Position numbers and translations under genes: made by a program
In this document: positions 1-10,998 of the stretch, piece by piece
Layout of the letters: the number at the start of each line of letters is the position of its first letter
How positions within the stretch are numbered: the first letter of the stretch is position 1
Assembly (NCBI GenBank): GCA_029204225.1
Contig: MU832218.1
Location: 17,696 to 81,695 of the forward strand
Direction: 5' to 3'
Source of the DNA: Diphasiastrum complanatum
Taxonomy: Eukaryota > Streptophyta > Lycopodiopsida > Lycopodiales > Lycopodiaceae
Length of the DNA stretch: 64,000 bases
The notes under the pieces: model-generated
The model's database searches: none
The model's input: the letters and a program-made list of their open reading frames with translations, nothing else
Told to the model about the DNA's origin: nothing

Positions 1-70
1 ATATGCCCTCAACCGTATGAATTAAAATGAATCGTAGTTCCCAAACTATTGTTGCTCAATATTTACTGAA

Positions 71-420
71 ATTGTTGATGTTGAAAATCCAAGTTACTTA
101 AGCGAAGAAGTTTTTCAACATCCACATGTATTTTTAGTTATTTGTGTTGACTTGAATCTAAATCCTAAACTGTGTATGTTCAAGATTTGTTAAGATTGTT
201 GATGTTGAAAATCCATGTTACTTAGGTGAGAAGAGTTTTCAACATTCACAAGTATTTTCAATTATTTGTGTTGAATTGGATCTAATCATGTTATTACTAG
301 GCATTCTCTTATTTAAGGTTTCTGAAATATTTCAAATTGTATCCAAAATTTTGTTTACTCAAGATTTTCTAAAATTGTTGATGTTGAAAATCCAATTACT
401 TACGCAATGTGATTTCACAA
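71..420. repeat. Degenerate tandem repeat, three copies
   Basis: The phrase ATTGTTGATGTTGAAAATCC begins at 71, 195 and 374, each time followed by a related TTACTTA tract and, about 40 bases later, a CACAAGTATT-like tract. Spacings are 124 and 179 bases, so the third unit is preceded by a longer spacer. No coding sense was found. It may be the end of a larger repeat cut by the window edge. Confidence 0.6.
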
Positions 421-1190
421 TGACCACAAGTATTCTCAATTGTTCCCTTACTTTGCGAGTTCAATCCAAGAGCCATATTGAAATATATGAGCAAATGGAT
501 TTGACACAAAAGGGATGTCATGTGGGATGAATATCAATCAGGCAAGGCCTGCAAGAATGAGGCCAAAGAGCCACAGACAAATACCTTATACAAAAAGATG
601 TTGCAGCGGGTGGGATGGCCCTAAACCGTGATGGGAAATTCTAAGTAGGATCAAGCGGCAAGGTGGGCCTACAACCCCAAATGATATATGTAACTCATTA
701 ATATTTTACAACTCATTCTCTAGTAACATTTGTTGATTTTCTAGTTTTTGTGATTCTTTTCAACTTGTCATGTAATTTCTACAGCTTCACGACTGCAAAC
801 ACCATCCCACCAAGTTTGAGTATGACATTGCGTTTCTCTCGTCATGCGAAGGTCTATTGGTGGCCCGCCAAGGCCTTCACCCCACATTGAGTTATTCATT
901 AATGTATCCATTTATTTCAATTATAATTATATGTCATTGGTATATTGATAGAATACAAACTCATTATTGTCATTTTTTCGGTTTGTATTGATGTAGGTAG
1001 GTGTAGCTCATCTAGAGCACGTAGCATTTGACAAAATTTTACAGCAAAATGAATCCTAATCAATCCTAAATTGGCAATTGCATGTAGAAATTGGAAGATT
1101 CAATTTTTTGTGATTTTGTCAAAATCCTAATTTTGATTGGATATCTATTTTTTGAAGTTGCTGGACTGTAATAGAGTGTGTTTCAATCTT
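421..1190. other. No recognised feature
   Basis: AT-rich sequence with no convincing reading frame, LTR end or primer binding site. A somewhat GC-richer block lies around 785-895 but resembles nothing I recognise. Confidence 0.4.
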
Positions 1191-1396
1191 AGAAAGTGGC
1201 AAGATTCATTAGATTGTTGGTCGATCATAGGTTGATCAAGAATTCTTCATTCTATGTGTTGATTTGCTAGGTTTGGTGCAAGAAAGAGATTTGATAGGTT
1301 CTCTTTGTGATTTATTCTTGAGTTCATTTGTTGACATTCAAGAGAGTGCTTTGTGCATTGGAACAGGTTGAAAGGAGAATATCAGGTCACTTCAAC
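1191..1396 (+). mobile_element. Copia leader remnant (family D)
   Basis: The sequence immediately upstream of the gag start resembles the leader at about 20,330-20,410, sharing TCTTTGTGATTT and a GTGCAT(T/C)GGAACA block close to the same position before gag. I infer the same copia family. No LTR end or primer binding site is visible here. Confidence 0.5.
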
Positions 1397-1738
1397 ATGG
1401 CTGCAAGTGGAGGCTTCATGTTGGAAGGCAATGACAGGCTTACCTCAAGCAACTATTCTACTTGGAAGGTGAGAATGGAGTCTCTCCTTGAGATGAATGA
1501 GTTGTTGGATATTGTTGTAGGTGTGGAGAAGAGGCCCATGGCACAACAAGATCAAGTGAGCTATGACAAGAGAGCAAAGAAAGCTCTACACATGATCAAG
1601 ATGGATGTTACCAATGAGCTACTCAACGAGATTGGTAAGAGCAATTCATCTCGAGAGGCTTCGGAAGCTTTGAAGAAGTACTTACTCTTGGGAGACAAAT
1701 CTTTCAAAGTTTGCAAAAGAATGATGTCATGCCCATGA
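1397..1738 (+). pseudogene. Copia gag N-terminal fragment (family D)
   Basis: The ATG at 1397 opens a frame with the plant copia Gag N-terminus: a leading LEGNDRL block, then NYSTWKVRMESLL, then a KALHMIKM helix. The same order is seen in the gag of elements A and B (NYAIWKVRMESLL). Homology fades near 1690, just after an EALKKY block, where the element is broken off. The remaining codons to the stop at 1738 look unrelated. Only about 100 of roughly 250 gag residues survive, with no zinc knuckle, so this is a dead fragment. Confidence 0.8.
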
Positions 1739-1886
1739 CTGGTCTCGGGTAGCGTGTCCACGCTAGGAACCGGTAGACCAACAACCCGTAAGTTCATTGT
1801 GACTATAAGGGAATTGGGACCCTCATGTGTACATGGTCATAATTAATGGTTGTAGGCCTAATTCGACACATGGTGGTGGAGTGACA

Positions 1887-2560
1887 TCCCGACATACATC
1901 GTACATTGGATTTGGTACAAAGGGATTTTTATTGGCCAAAACTCAAGCCCTTTGTAGAATCTTATGTGGTCAAGTGTGACCAATGCCAGTTGGATAAAGC
2001 TGCACGCCATAAGGGTTGCATCCACTGGATATCCCTGATAAGAGATGGGATAGTATTTTCATGGATTTCGTGGTTGGGTTACCGCGGACGAATAAACAAC
2101 ATGATGCAATTTGGGTTGTGGTTGACTGTCTTACCAAATTTGCTACGTTTATTTCGGTAAAGACCACCGCGAAGGCTTTTGATTTAGCTCAGATATTTGT
2201 AGAGCGTTTGTTTAGGCTTTACGGATTACCAAGTGATATTGTGAGCGATCGCGGTCCGAAGTTCACTGGTCACTTTTGGTCGGCCATATTTGCTAAACTA
2301 GAGATGACACTGAGCTTGGGTTCTTCTGATCATACTGAGATGGATGGACAGACGGAAAGAACAAATTAGACGATGGAACAAATGCTTCGAGCATATGTTT
2401 CCAGATAGCAATCTGATTGGAAAAAATACCTTCCATTGATCGAGTTTTCCTATAATAGTAGTAAGCATTCGGCTACCGGTTATAACCTGTTCATGCTTAT
2501 GTACGGTTTTGAGCCTAGGTCACCCATCGCGGTTGATCTATAGAGATCCATTGTCCGCTA
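1887..2560 (+). pseudogene. Gypsy integrase fragment
   Basis: A Ty3/gypsy integrase is readable here in two frames. First comes part of the zinc-binding domain (YWPKLKPFV, then CDQCQ). After a frameshift near 2010 comes the catalytic core: MDFVVGLP with the first Asp, VSDRGPKF with the second Asp, and GQTER with the Glu. The reading then runs through in-frame TAG codons at 2367, 2406 and 2541 into the C-terminal ML.YGFEPR block. It is closely related to the zinc-finger fragment at about 42,900-43,200. No LTR is attached. Non-functional. Confidence 0.88.
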
Positions 2561-2579
2561 GTAAAGAGAGACGATTACT

Positions 2580-2949
2580 TGTGAGAGAACCGTGTTTCTC
2601 CCACACCAATGCACTGCGTGGATTTGCATGCAGTGCTTGAAGAAATTAGAGAAAGATCAATATAGATGATTTTCTTGTTGTGTCTGATCTCGAATGCAAA
2701 TGCGTTTGCTGTTAATCGTGTGTCTGAATTCTCTTGTTCATTTTAACTCTGCATCTTGGTTGATACTATGTTGAATGCTGCATTAATTTTATAAACGTAG
2801 ATCAGTAGTGCCTGACTATAGTCTGGAGGACCATAGGAGCGATTCAGCCGGCAGTGCCCAGCGATCGCATCTGAACTCCATCCGAGTCACAAGAGAGTCG
2901 TGGTTCCTTCGCGAAAGCTTCGCGACTACGAAATTTCAGATTTTTTTCA
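2580..2949 (+). mobile_element. Copia 5' LTR (element 1), left end approximate
   Basis: The right end is fixed by the primer binding site that follows one base after the terminal CA at 2948-2949. The left end is a guess at a TGTGAGAG after the gypsy fragment. No 3' partner LTR is in the window, so the length cannot be verified. It contains a short inverted repeat (TTCGCGA / TCGCGA) near 2910-2930. Confidence 0.45.
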
Positions 2950-2950
2950 A

Positions 2951-2963
2951 TGGTATCAGAGCC
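2951..2963 (+). promoter_or_regulatory. Primer binding site, initiator Met tRNA
   Basis: TGGTATCAGAGCC, complementary to the 3' end of plant initiator Met tRNA, lies immediately inside the LTR end and 102 bases before the gag start at 3066. Confidence 0.9.
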
Positions 2964-3065
2964 GATCATCCTGTCATATTCTGACATAGCCAAGAAGCTA
3001 GCAAATCGAGGAGACCAAGCATTCAAACAAACACCCATCAACAAGGTAACAGACTCCAAGAAGCA

Positions 3066-4355
3066 ATGGCTTCAATCAGCAGCATGCAGAGCAAGATTTG
3101 CACAATACTTGATTCTTCAGGATCTAACTTTCTAGCCTGGAAAGTTAAGACATCAGTTATACTCAAGGGTGAAGGACTCTTCCCCTGGGTGGATGGCACA
3201 GAAGAAATGCCTATGACAACAGGCAAGGAGCTACACGAATGGAGGGAGAAAAACGACAAGACAGTAGCCTTGCTATCATCTTACATCGAAGATAGTCTCA
3301 CACTTGACCTGGCTACACTCTCCAAAGCTAAGGAGATGTGGGATGCATTACTCACCAAATTTCGGACAAAATCAAGAAGTCAAATCACGATGTTGGAAGA
3401 TCAGCTGACGAATTTGCAGTGGGATGGAAAAGACCTCACTTCTTTCATAAGAAAGATGCAGGATCTGTTTCTGTCACTACATAAGTCTGGAGCAGAGAAC
3501 GTTGTGTCAGTTGAGAAACAGCTCATGTACCTATTGAGAGCCTTACCCAGATCATTCCAGACGACAAGAACCCTACTCGCGAAAGATCCTACCATGAACC
3601 TCAAAAAGGTGATTGTCGAGATTCGAGAGGAAGTCGAGGCCAGAGAACATCTTGATCACAAGGATGGTTCTGACCAGGCCCTCTACGACAATAGAGAAAA
3701 ATCAAAAAAACAATTTAAGCCTAAGAGAGAGCCGAATCAGAGGCAGGATCGTGATCAACAAGCAGAGGGAACCAGCAAAGGCAACTGGAAGAGCAAAGGG
3801 AGGTCGAAACAACAAGGTGCAGACAAGAAAACTTGCATGAGATGTAGAAGAGAGAGACATACAGTAGATACCTACTGGCTCAATCCCAAGATTGAGTGTA
3901 TCCATTGTCACAAGAAGGGTTACGCAGCCGTGGATTGTCACCAGAACCCGAGAAACAATTCAGCACAGACCAGACAAAAGAACAACAATAGTTCATCCTA
4001 TGTCGAGGAGTCCAAGATGGGCGAAGAAAGAATGAACAAAAATTGTTCGACCACCTATATATGTGAGGATGTGTGTGCAGCATCAACATCTGACACACAT
4101 GGGGTGATCCTAGATTCAGGAGCCACCTCACACTTCATGACATCAAGACGAATAATCTCTGATTTCAGAAGTGCAGATCCCTCAAGATTCATAGTTCTTG
4201 GAGATGGATCTAGACATCAAGTGAACGGTATTGGTTCACTATGGCTCAACACCAATGGCAGAGACAGACGACTCGAAGATGTTCTGTTCGTGCCTACTCT
4301 GAAACAAGACTTGCTCTCGAATAGCAGATGCAGGGATGCGTGTGACATTTTTTGA
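3066..4355 (+). pseudogene. Copia gag-protease (element 1)
   Basis: The ATG at 3066 begins a 429-residue frame. Order: a copia Gag N-terminus (NFLAWKVKTSVIL) and capsid-like helices to about residue 200; a basic Gln/Lys-rich linker; two zinc knuckles (CMRCRRERH and CIHCHKKG); and the aspartic protease active site ILDSGATSHFMTS near residue 350. Both knuckles are damaged: the last Cys of the first is replaced by Tyr, and the His of the second by Tyr. The frame shifts at about 4320-4340, after DLLS, and the polyprotein continues in the next entry. Normal copia polyproteins are a single frame of about 1,300 residues. Confidence 0.9.
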
Positions 4356-5319
4356 CAAAGAATGCAATGTGATTGATGTCAGTACCAGTACCTTGATCGC
4401 TCAAGACAGAAGGAAAGAGAACCTATATCATCTGAAGGTATGCCTACCTGCAGATCAGGTGCATCAGACTCATGACGACTCTCCAGACACTCTGTGGCAT
4501 AGAAGACTCTGCCACATGAACTCAATGGCACTTTACCAGGCAAGCCATCATGGAGCGATAACAGGGGTCAGCATCTCGAATGCAACCAGTTTGACCACTT
4601 GTGATGCATGTTTGAAGGGCAAGATGTCGCGCACTCCATTCATCAAAGACTCCTACAAAACGACTAAGATTCTAGAGCTAGTGCATTCTGACATCTGCGA
4701 TCCATTCAATGTGATCTCAGTAGGAGGCTCAAAGTATTATATAACCCTCATTGATGATTATAGAAGATTTTCCAGAGTGTATTTTATTCAAAATAAATCT
4801 GAAGCACTTGAAAAATTCACAGAATATATGAATTGGGCTTAAAGATGTACAGATTGATGTGGCGAATGCATGTCGAATCGCTTCATTGACTTCTGCAATG
4901 ATCGTGGCATCATTCACAGAAGAATTGCAACCTACACACCGCAGCACAATGGTGTTGCTAAACGAAAGAATAGGACTCCGATGGAAGCAGTCAGATGCAT
5001 GATGGCCTATTCGAAGGCTCCAAGGGCACTGTGGACTGAAGCAGTGGCTACAGCCGCATACATTCAGAATAGAACATGCAAGTCTGGTGTCCCTCACACG
5101 ATACCACACGAGCTATGGTGGGGTAGAAAGCCCAACCTGTCTCACGTCAAAATCTTTGGCTATGCAACTTATGCACATATTTCTGATAAGCTTCGAAAGA
5201 AGCCTGATGAGAAAGCTGAGCAAGGATTTTTGGTAGGTTATGACAACAATTCGGCATACTACAGTCTACATGCCAGACATGAACACTATGAAAACAGTGA
5301 GAGATGTCAGATTCGATGA
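4336..5319 (+). pseudogene. Copia integrase region (element 1)
   Basis: This continues the polyprotein after the frameshift. First is the pre-integrase zinc region (LWHRRLCHMN, then CDACLKGK), then the start of the catalytic core (LVHSDICDPF; YYITLIDDYRRFSRVYF). The stretch that should carry the second catalytic Asp (DNGGEF in relatives) is missing or scrambled at about 4840-4870. The reading then resumes with FIDFCNDRGI, TYTPQHNGVAKRKNR and the C-terminal LWWGRKPN and KIFGYATYAH blocks. The integrase is therefore inactive. Confidence 0.88.
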
Positions 5320-5890
5320 GAGCAGGACAATGGCCAATGACGATCCTGTCAGCTACAAAGTTCTAGAGAGATAGTACTATGACCTGCCGCCAACGACAGA
5401 GGGAGTAGAAGACTAACACGAAAACGAAGATTTTCAAGTCTCTCCCATTCGAGCAACGAATCTGACGAAGAAATATTCGAGAGGCAACCTGCTGCCACAG
5501 TTCTTGTAAACCAAGATGGTTCCGGACCATCAGAAGATTCTTCCACATCAGAAGAGTTCTACGGATTCAGTGGTGAACCACAGACTTTCGAGGAAGTGAT
5601 TGACAGTCCAGAAAAGGACAAATGGATCCAAGCCATGAACGAAGAGATGGAGTCCATGAGGAAGATGCAGGTATGGACGTTGGAGCCATTACCACATAAG
5701 CACAAGACTGTCAAATGAAAATGGATTTTCAAGCTCAAATATGGACCAGATGGGAACATCATGAAATATAAGGCAAGACTGGTAGCGAAAGGTTTCTCTC
5801 AGAGATATGGTATTGACTACTCTGAAGCCTTCTCTCCTGTCGTCAAACATTCGTCCCTACATCTGTTATTTGCATATGCAGCAGCTTATT
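5320..5890 (+). pseudogene. Copia reverse transcriptase N-terminus, truncated (element 1)
   Basis: After the acidic linker that separates integrase and RT in copia elements, the frame shows WIQAMNEEMESM, a TGA at 5716 just before KWIFKLKYG, then YKARLVAKGFSQ and DYSEAFSPVVK. The catalytic palm motif (YxDD) is never reached. The element stops near 5890 and joins directly to a different copia fragment. Confidence 0.85.
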
Positions 5891-6455
5891 GTCTAAGTTG
5901 AAATGCTTTTATTGTGGAATCAAAGGGCATTTTGCTAATGAATGTTTAAAGAAGCAAAGAGATGAAGGTAGCAAGCAAATCAACTTTACTTTTAATGATG
6001 AGGATCTATGTGGTTGTGATTCTCTTTTGATGTGCTCTTCAAGTCCAATATCAAGTGATGGTTACAAAGATTCATGGTGGACTGATAGTGGAGCTAGTTC
6101 GTACATGAATAGTCATAAGGAGTTCTTTACTTCTTTGGTCACTTATGATGGAGCCAAGAAGGCAATTCATATGGCCAATGGTGGTGAGTGTGTGATTGAA
6201 GGTATTGTTTCAATTCCTAGTTGTCTTTCTACTAATAGGAAAGCAAGACTTGATGGTGTTTTTTACATTCCTTCAGTTTCAAAGAATTTGTTAAGTGTTG
6301 GTCAAATGATAGAGAAAAGATACATGATAAATTTTGGTGGTGATAATTGTTGCATTATAAAGGAAGAAATCTTGGTTGCTAGGGGCAATAGACAAGGTAG
6401 ACTTTTCAAGCTTGATGTTTTTGTTATGGCTAACAAAGAGGATGGAATGGAATAG
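5891..6455 (+). pseudogene. Second copia gag/protease fragment
   Basis: This opens inside a Gag zinc knuckle (CFYCGIKGHFANEC), then an acidic linker, the protease site WWTDSGASSYM, a VFYIPSVSKNLLSVGQM block and the pre-integrase GRLFKLDV block. Domain order and wording match elements A and B, but it is a separate lineage. The frame ends at 6455. It was fused in mid-domain to element 1 at about 5890. No LTRs of its own are recognisable. Confidence 0.85.
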
Positions 6456-6559
6456 GAGATTGGTCTCAACTTTCCAAGCCTCTCTTTTAGCATCAATAAG
6501 ATTGGTGGATCTTATGTTAAGTCTTGTTGGATTAATCTCCTCTACTCTCCTAAATCCCA

Positions 6560-7285
6560 TGTTAATCTAGTTCCATTCATTGCTACATATTTACTTGCAT
6601 TGTCGCGCAGCTCAACTACTAAAGATGAGTAAGTGAAGATGGCCGACATATCGGAGTTGGAAAAACTATTGAGTTGATCCAACCTGGATGACATATCAGG
6701 GAAGCTCGACTTATCGACCTCCTCACGCTCATCCTCTATACTGCCTAACCAGCTTGACAATGACAACAGCACAATCTTCTCCTTGACGGTGCAACGGCTC
6801 CACACCATCTCTTGTACACTCATCTGCATAAATGTAAATAGCATATAGATTTTTTGATTAGTATGCGATTGATCAATGATCAAGAACACGGATTATTGAA
6901 CCGATGAGATAGACACAGTAGATGCTTTCATGCATTGATTCTCCTCTTTAGATGGATCGTCAGTAATAAGCTCATAGCTTTTATAGTTTGTAGTTAGCTT
7001 TGTGAGCACACGATTTTGCCCGCTATTTTATTGTGCTCCCTGCATCACTGACTTGTATTTTGTTAGATCAATCTAAATAAAGTGTTGTCTAGTTTTGCGT
7101 TCAGGTTCTGTGAGTATTTGCAATGCTTTTCACTCTCTGTTTGACCTTCTGATTGCTTTGTCTGATTATCTGCTCTTGCTTCTGCTATCACCACACACCT
7201 AGCTCTAAACTTAATTCCATTATTGTGTTCGCCTATTGTTACCAATAGTGCATGCATTGAGGGATCTTCTCACACTTTCTCAGCA
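6560..7285 (+). mobile_element. Copia 5' LTR (family E), left end uncertain
   Basis: The terminal CA at 7284-7285 sits directly before a primer binding site, so this stretch ends in an LTR. The left end is unresolved because no second copy is available. The interval 6456-6560 may belong to the preceding fragment. Confidence 0.5.
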
Positions 7286-7297
7286 TGGTATCAAAGC
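7286..7297 (+). promoter_or_regulatory. Primer binding site, initiator Met tRNA variant
   Basis: TGGTATCAAAGC differs by one base from the usual TGGTATCAGAGC. It lies 222 bases before the gag start at 7520. Confidence 0.8.
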
Positions 7298-7519
7298 GAT
7301 AAGTTACTATTTTCTGATTATTTAGAGCTTTAATATCAAAATTCATCTGGATTCTTAAGCAGTTTAATGTCAGAGCTATTTCTATAGCCTGATAAGCTTC
7401 CCACAGAACTTGATCCTACTAGCCAATAGGAAAACTGTTTTCTTTTCCTATAATTTCGCACTAGATTTTCATACTTAAGTCACTGATAGTTGCTACTATC
7501 ATCTAGACTAATCTTTCAC

Positions 7520-8520
7520 ATGGATTCCCAAGGGAAAGCCAGTTCTATTATGGACAAGCTTGATGGAGCCAATTACCATCTGTGAAAATTTAAGATGAGA
7601 ATTGTGCTAATGGCTAAGGAATTGTATGATGTTGTTACAAGTGAAGAGTAAGTCCTGAAGCCGATGACGCAACAATCTCTCGATGGAAGCTGAAGGATGG
7701 CAAAGCATTTGCGCTAATCATCCTCAACATCTCAGACGTGCAAATCGGCCATGTGTCCGAAGCTCAGACATCCAAGAAAGTCTGGGACATCTTAAGCACA
7801 TTATATGAAGTGTGATATATAGCTTCCAAGCTACATCTCATGAATAGATTTTACTCCCTCAATATGGCAAATGGTGATTCCCTTTAGAATTACATCAACT
7901 AGTTCAGAACCTACCGAAGCGAATGGCCGTTGTCGGATCTGTCATCGACGATTAAGACACAATAATGACAGTACTATCAAGCTTGTCAAGCTCATACGAT
8001 AGCTGGGTGATAATCATTATGACACACCCCGAACTGACTCTTTCAAGAGTCATCACAATGTTGTTGCAGGAAGACTCTCGAAGGAACGAAGACTCCAGTT
8101 TCTCGACTGTTGACTCTCACATTCTACACACCAACAAAGGCTTGACTAAGCATAAGAAAGGCCCGAAGTCATCAAAGAAAGAGTCACAGACTAACACATC
8201 GTCACGAGCAGTCAAATTGGCCAACAAAGAAGAAGTTGTTCTATAGATACTGCAAGCATTCCAACCATGAGATCCAAGATTGTCGAATACTGCAAGCAAA
8301 GAATAGCAGCAAAGAACAGTCGAATCAAGTGGCAAATGCAGCTATAGAGGCTCCATAGCCTACTCAAGAATGGATCATGATTCCTTCATGACAAACCATC
8401 AAGAAGCATCCAACGACAGCTGTTGGTTTCTTGATTCTGGTGCCACATAGCATATGACCAGCTATATTGGCTATTTTGAGTCCTATATGCCTTACAGTTA
8501 TCATAAAATGGTGGTCGTGA
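7520..8520 (+). pseudogene. Copia gag-protease (family E, plus copy)
   Basis: The ATG at 7520 begins a Gag of the DKLDGANYH.WKFKM type. It has an in-frame TGA at 7583 where a Trp is expected, and further frameshifts. Readable blocks are MAKELYDVV, WKLKDGKA, TVLSSLSSSYDSW with LTLSRVI.MLLQED, a damaged zinc knuckle (YRYCKHSNHEIQDC) near 8240-8280, and a protease site CWFLDSGAT followed by a TAG at 8448 just before HMT. It ends near 8520. The same family is present in reverse at 9,038-10,921. Confidence 0.85.
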
Positions 8521-9036
8521 GTGCAACGGAAGCTCAGTTGCTCAGACCGTAGGCGTGTAGAAACGGAAACACAAAAATTAGCAGTAGAAATATTCAAGTA
8601 GAGGAATTCATATAGATTGCACAAATGAACGACGCAGTAGTGAGACAAAAATTGCACTCTGATAAATATCAACAGTGAGTACAATGGCTTGAAGTAATAA
8701 CTTCAGCTTGCTGAGTGTGATAATGTTGGCTACAGATAACTCTGATTGAAAGAGAAATTCAATTGTTCTTGTTAACGCTTACATAGTTTGATTCAGCTAA
8801 TATAGAGATTTACAAGAAAAAAAATAACTTACAAGCCTTTAAGGCTATTTACGCCAGTCTTTGCATATGTACAAAAGTTGATAACCGCTTCACCGCCTTT
8901 TGGATATTTTGTTGTCCAGCTAATTTAGGGTTACTGATACGTTTGGCGACATCGGTTTGCCAATGTAGAAAAATGCGAAAAATCCGAATGTGCCTTAGTT
9001 TAAGACAGTGAAAAAGGTGAAGGTGTCAAAAATGGT
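8521..9036 (-). other. Possible LTR-like AT-rich segment
   Basis: This non-coding stretch sits between the truncated plus copy of family E and its truncated minus copy. On the minus strand it has the pyrimidine-rich look of LTR sequence, but I found no TG...CA pair, PBS or PPT to prove it. Confidence 0.3.
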
Positions 9037-9037
9037 T

Positions 9038-10921
9038 TTAAGGCATTCTGGGTTTAGTGTCGCATTTTAGCCTTCCTTCAGCATCATACTTTGTCTTGAA
9101 TATCCATTTGCATGGAATTGGGTTTCGATCCTTTGGCAGCTCAGTGAGTGTCCATGTTTGATTCTCCAACAAAGAATCGAATTCGATGTTCATCGCTGAT
9201 TTCAACTCGTCAGCATCAGGAATAGATATCACCTCAAAGACTGTGGTCGGTTCCTACACAAAGTACCAGGCCGAATCATCCATAAATCTGGATGGAGGTT
9301 GTCTGGACCTGTTCGACCTTCTGGGTTGAACTTCGGTCTTCTGATGTGGATTGACTCGTTGAGGTTCTGACTCATCGTCTGATTCAGCGTCGAGATTTTG
9401 CTATTGAATCTCTGGATCAGAATTGACTGGTTGCTCGATCCCAGGGTCGGATTTATCAACAACTTTCTCTTTGTGGTCGATGAAATGATCTTCCACAAAA
9501 ATGATGTCTCTACTGGTGAATTCCTTCTCGGTATCCAAATTGTAGAGCTTGTATGCCTATGGTTTGGGGAATAGCTGATGAAGATCGTTTTTTTGCTCTT
9601 GCCATAAAGCGATGCATCCAAACACTCGAATATGTTTGAGTCATGGTTTGGTTCTTGTCCACACCACATAATGTGTCTTGCCATTTAGGGCTTTGGTGAT
9701 GGATCAATTTTGCAAGTAGGCAGCTGTAGTAACAGCTTCCGCCCAAGATTTCTTTGGAAGAGATGCATGGGCCATCATGCTCTTGGCACTTTCGACGAGT
9801 GTCCGGTTCTTCCGCTCAGCTACACCATTGGACTGAGGGACTGTCTTCTTGAGCAATGAGTTTATAATGCCCTCCAGGTTTACTTGAAAATATTGTTGGT
9901 GTATCCCGTTGGCCTTGCAGAATTTCTTGAATTATGTGGAGATGTACTCTCCCCCTCCATCTGTGCGTAGAGCCTTGATCTTCCTCTGGGTCAAGTTTTC
10001 TATAGACGCCTTGAATTGTTTGAAGAACTTGAATGCTTCAGATTTGTTCTTCATATAGTAGGTTGCAGTCCTTCGAGAGAAGTCGTTGATGAGTTGTTGG
10101 AACTGCTTCTTCTTTTCATTGTTGTACTTCAAAGTTTGGCAGTCCTTGATTTCGTGGCTAGTCCTCTTATAGTATCTGTAGAATAGTTTTTGCACAGGTT
10201 GGAATAATGAAGGGCTTGAATTCGATCCTGGACCAGATTTTGGTCCAGACTGCATGTTGCTCTTCTTGTTAGTATAGCTTGACTTTGTAGATCTCTTGGA
10301 TCTAAACTTTTGATTTTTTGAATACAGAGCTTGAGGATTTGATCCTGAGCCTAAGGAGGATGCTGATATTCTGATCTCCTCTTGTAGGAGCAGCAAAATT
10401 ACTCTTGATAGAGTGAGGTGCTCCTTCAAAATTACCCAATTTTTGTAGGCTTCAGATAGACTCAATAATAGAGTCATGAGTGCATCAAAATCTTCTGTGA
10501 CTTAGCCAGTTGCAGTCATCTGCTCCATAAGATTTTTTAAAGTGTTGAGGTGACTCAAAACACTATTGGCATCAGACATTATGAGGTTGAAGAATTTCTT
10601 CCTCAGATGGAGCTTGGATGTAACGTCTCTAATGTCGTAGAGAATTGCTAAGATATCTCATGCATTCTTAGCAATTTGAGTAGCACGTATGTGGATGATC
10701 TGAGTGTCCTTGATATTGAGGGTGATCATGGCTAATGCTTTGCCATCTCTCAGTCTCCACTTGGTGAAGATGGCTGTATCACTTTCTGGCTTGAGCTCCA
10801 TGCCATCAATGATGTCCCATAGTTCTTTGGCTAGAAGTATAACCTTCATCTTGAATTTCTAGATATGGTACTTATCTCCATCGAGTTTGTCAATGAGAGA
10901 TGAACTGGATGATGGATCCAT
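9038..10921 (-). pseudogene. Copia gag-pol relic (family E, minus copy)
   Basis: Read on the minus strand from an ATG at 10921. Gag has the DKLDGDKYH block with a TAG replacing Trp, KVILLAKELWDII, a TGA replacing Trp in the next helix, and the LTLSRVI.LLLQEE block. A fused Gag-integrase segment (9,932-10,477) follows, then SNGVAERKNRT, an acidic linker, and the beginning of RT (SLLENQTWTLTELP, CKWIFKTKYDAEG) up to 9,038. The RT palm, RNase H and 3' LTR are missing. Leader sequence continues to about 11,043 without a primer binding site, so both ends are truncated. Confidence 0.88.
9932..10477 (-). pseudogene. In-frame Gag-integrase fusion inside family E copy
   Basis: One uninterrupted 181-codon frame joins the end of Gag, including a damaged zinc knuckle (YRYYKRTSHEIKDC), directly to the integrase core (INDFSRRTATYY, then KALRTDGGGEYIS). 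The protease and pre-integrase zinc domain, several hundred residues in relatives, are deleted without breaking the frame. The second catalytic Asp motif is kept with Gly for Asn (DGGGEY instead of DNGGEY). Whether the fusion was ever translated is unknown. Confidence 0.75.
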
Positions 10922-10998
10922 TCTGGTTGGACTAGATCGTTGGTAGAAACAATGATTGTCTGAATACTGTTGGTTGCACGTTTGCTAGAAAAGACGTC

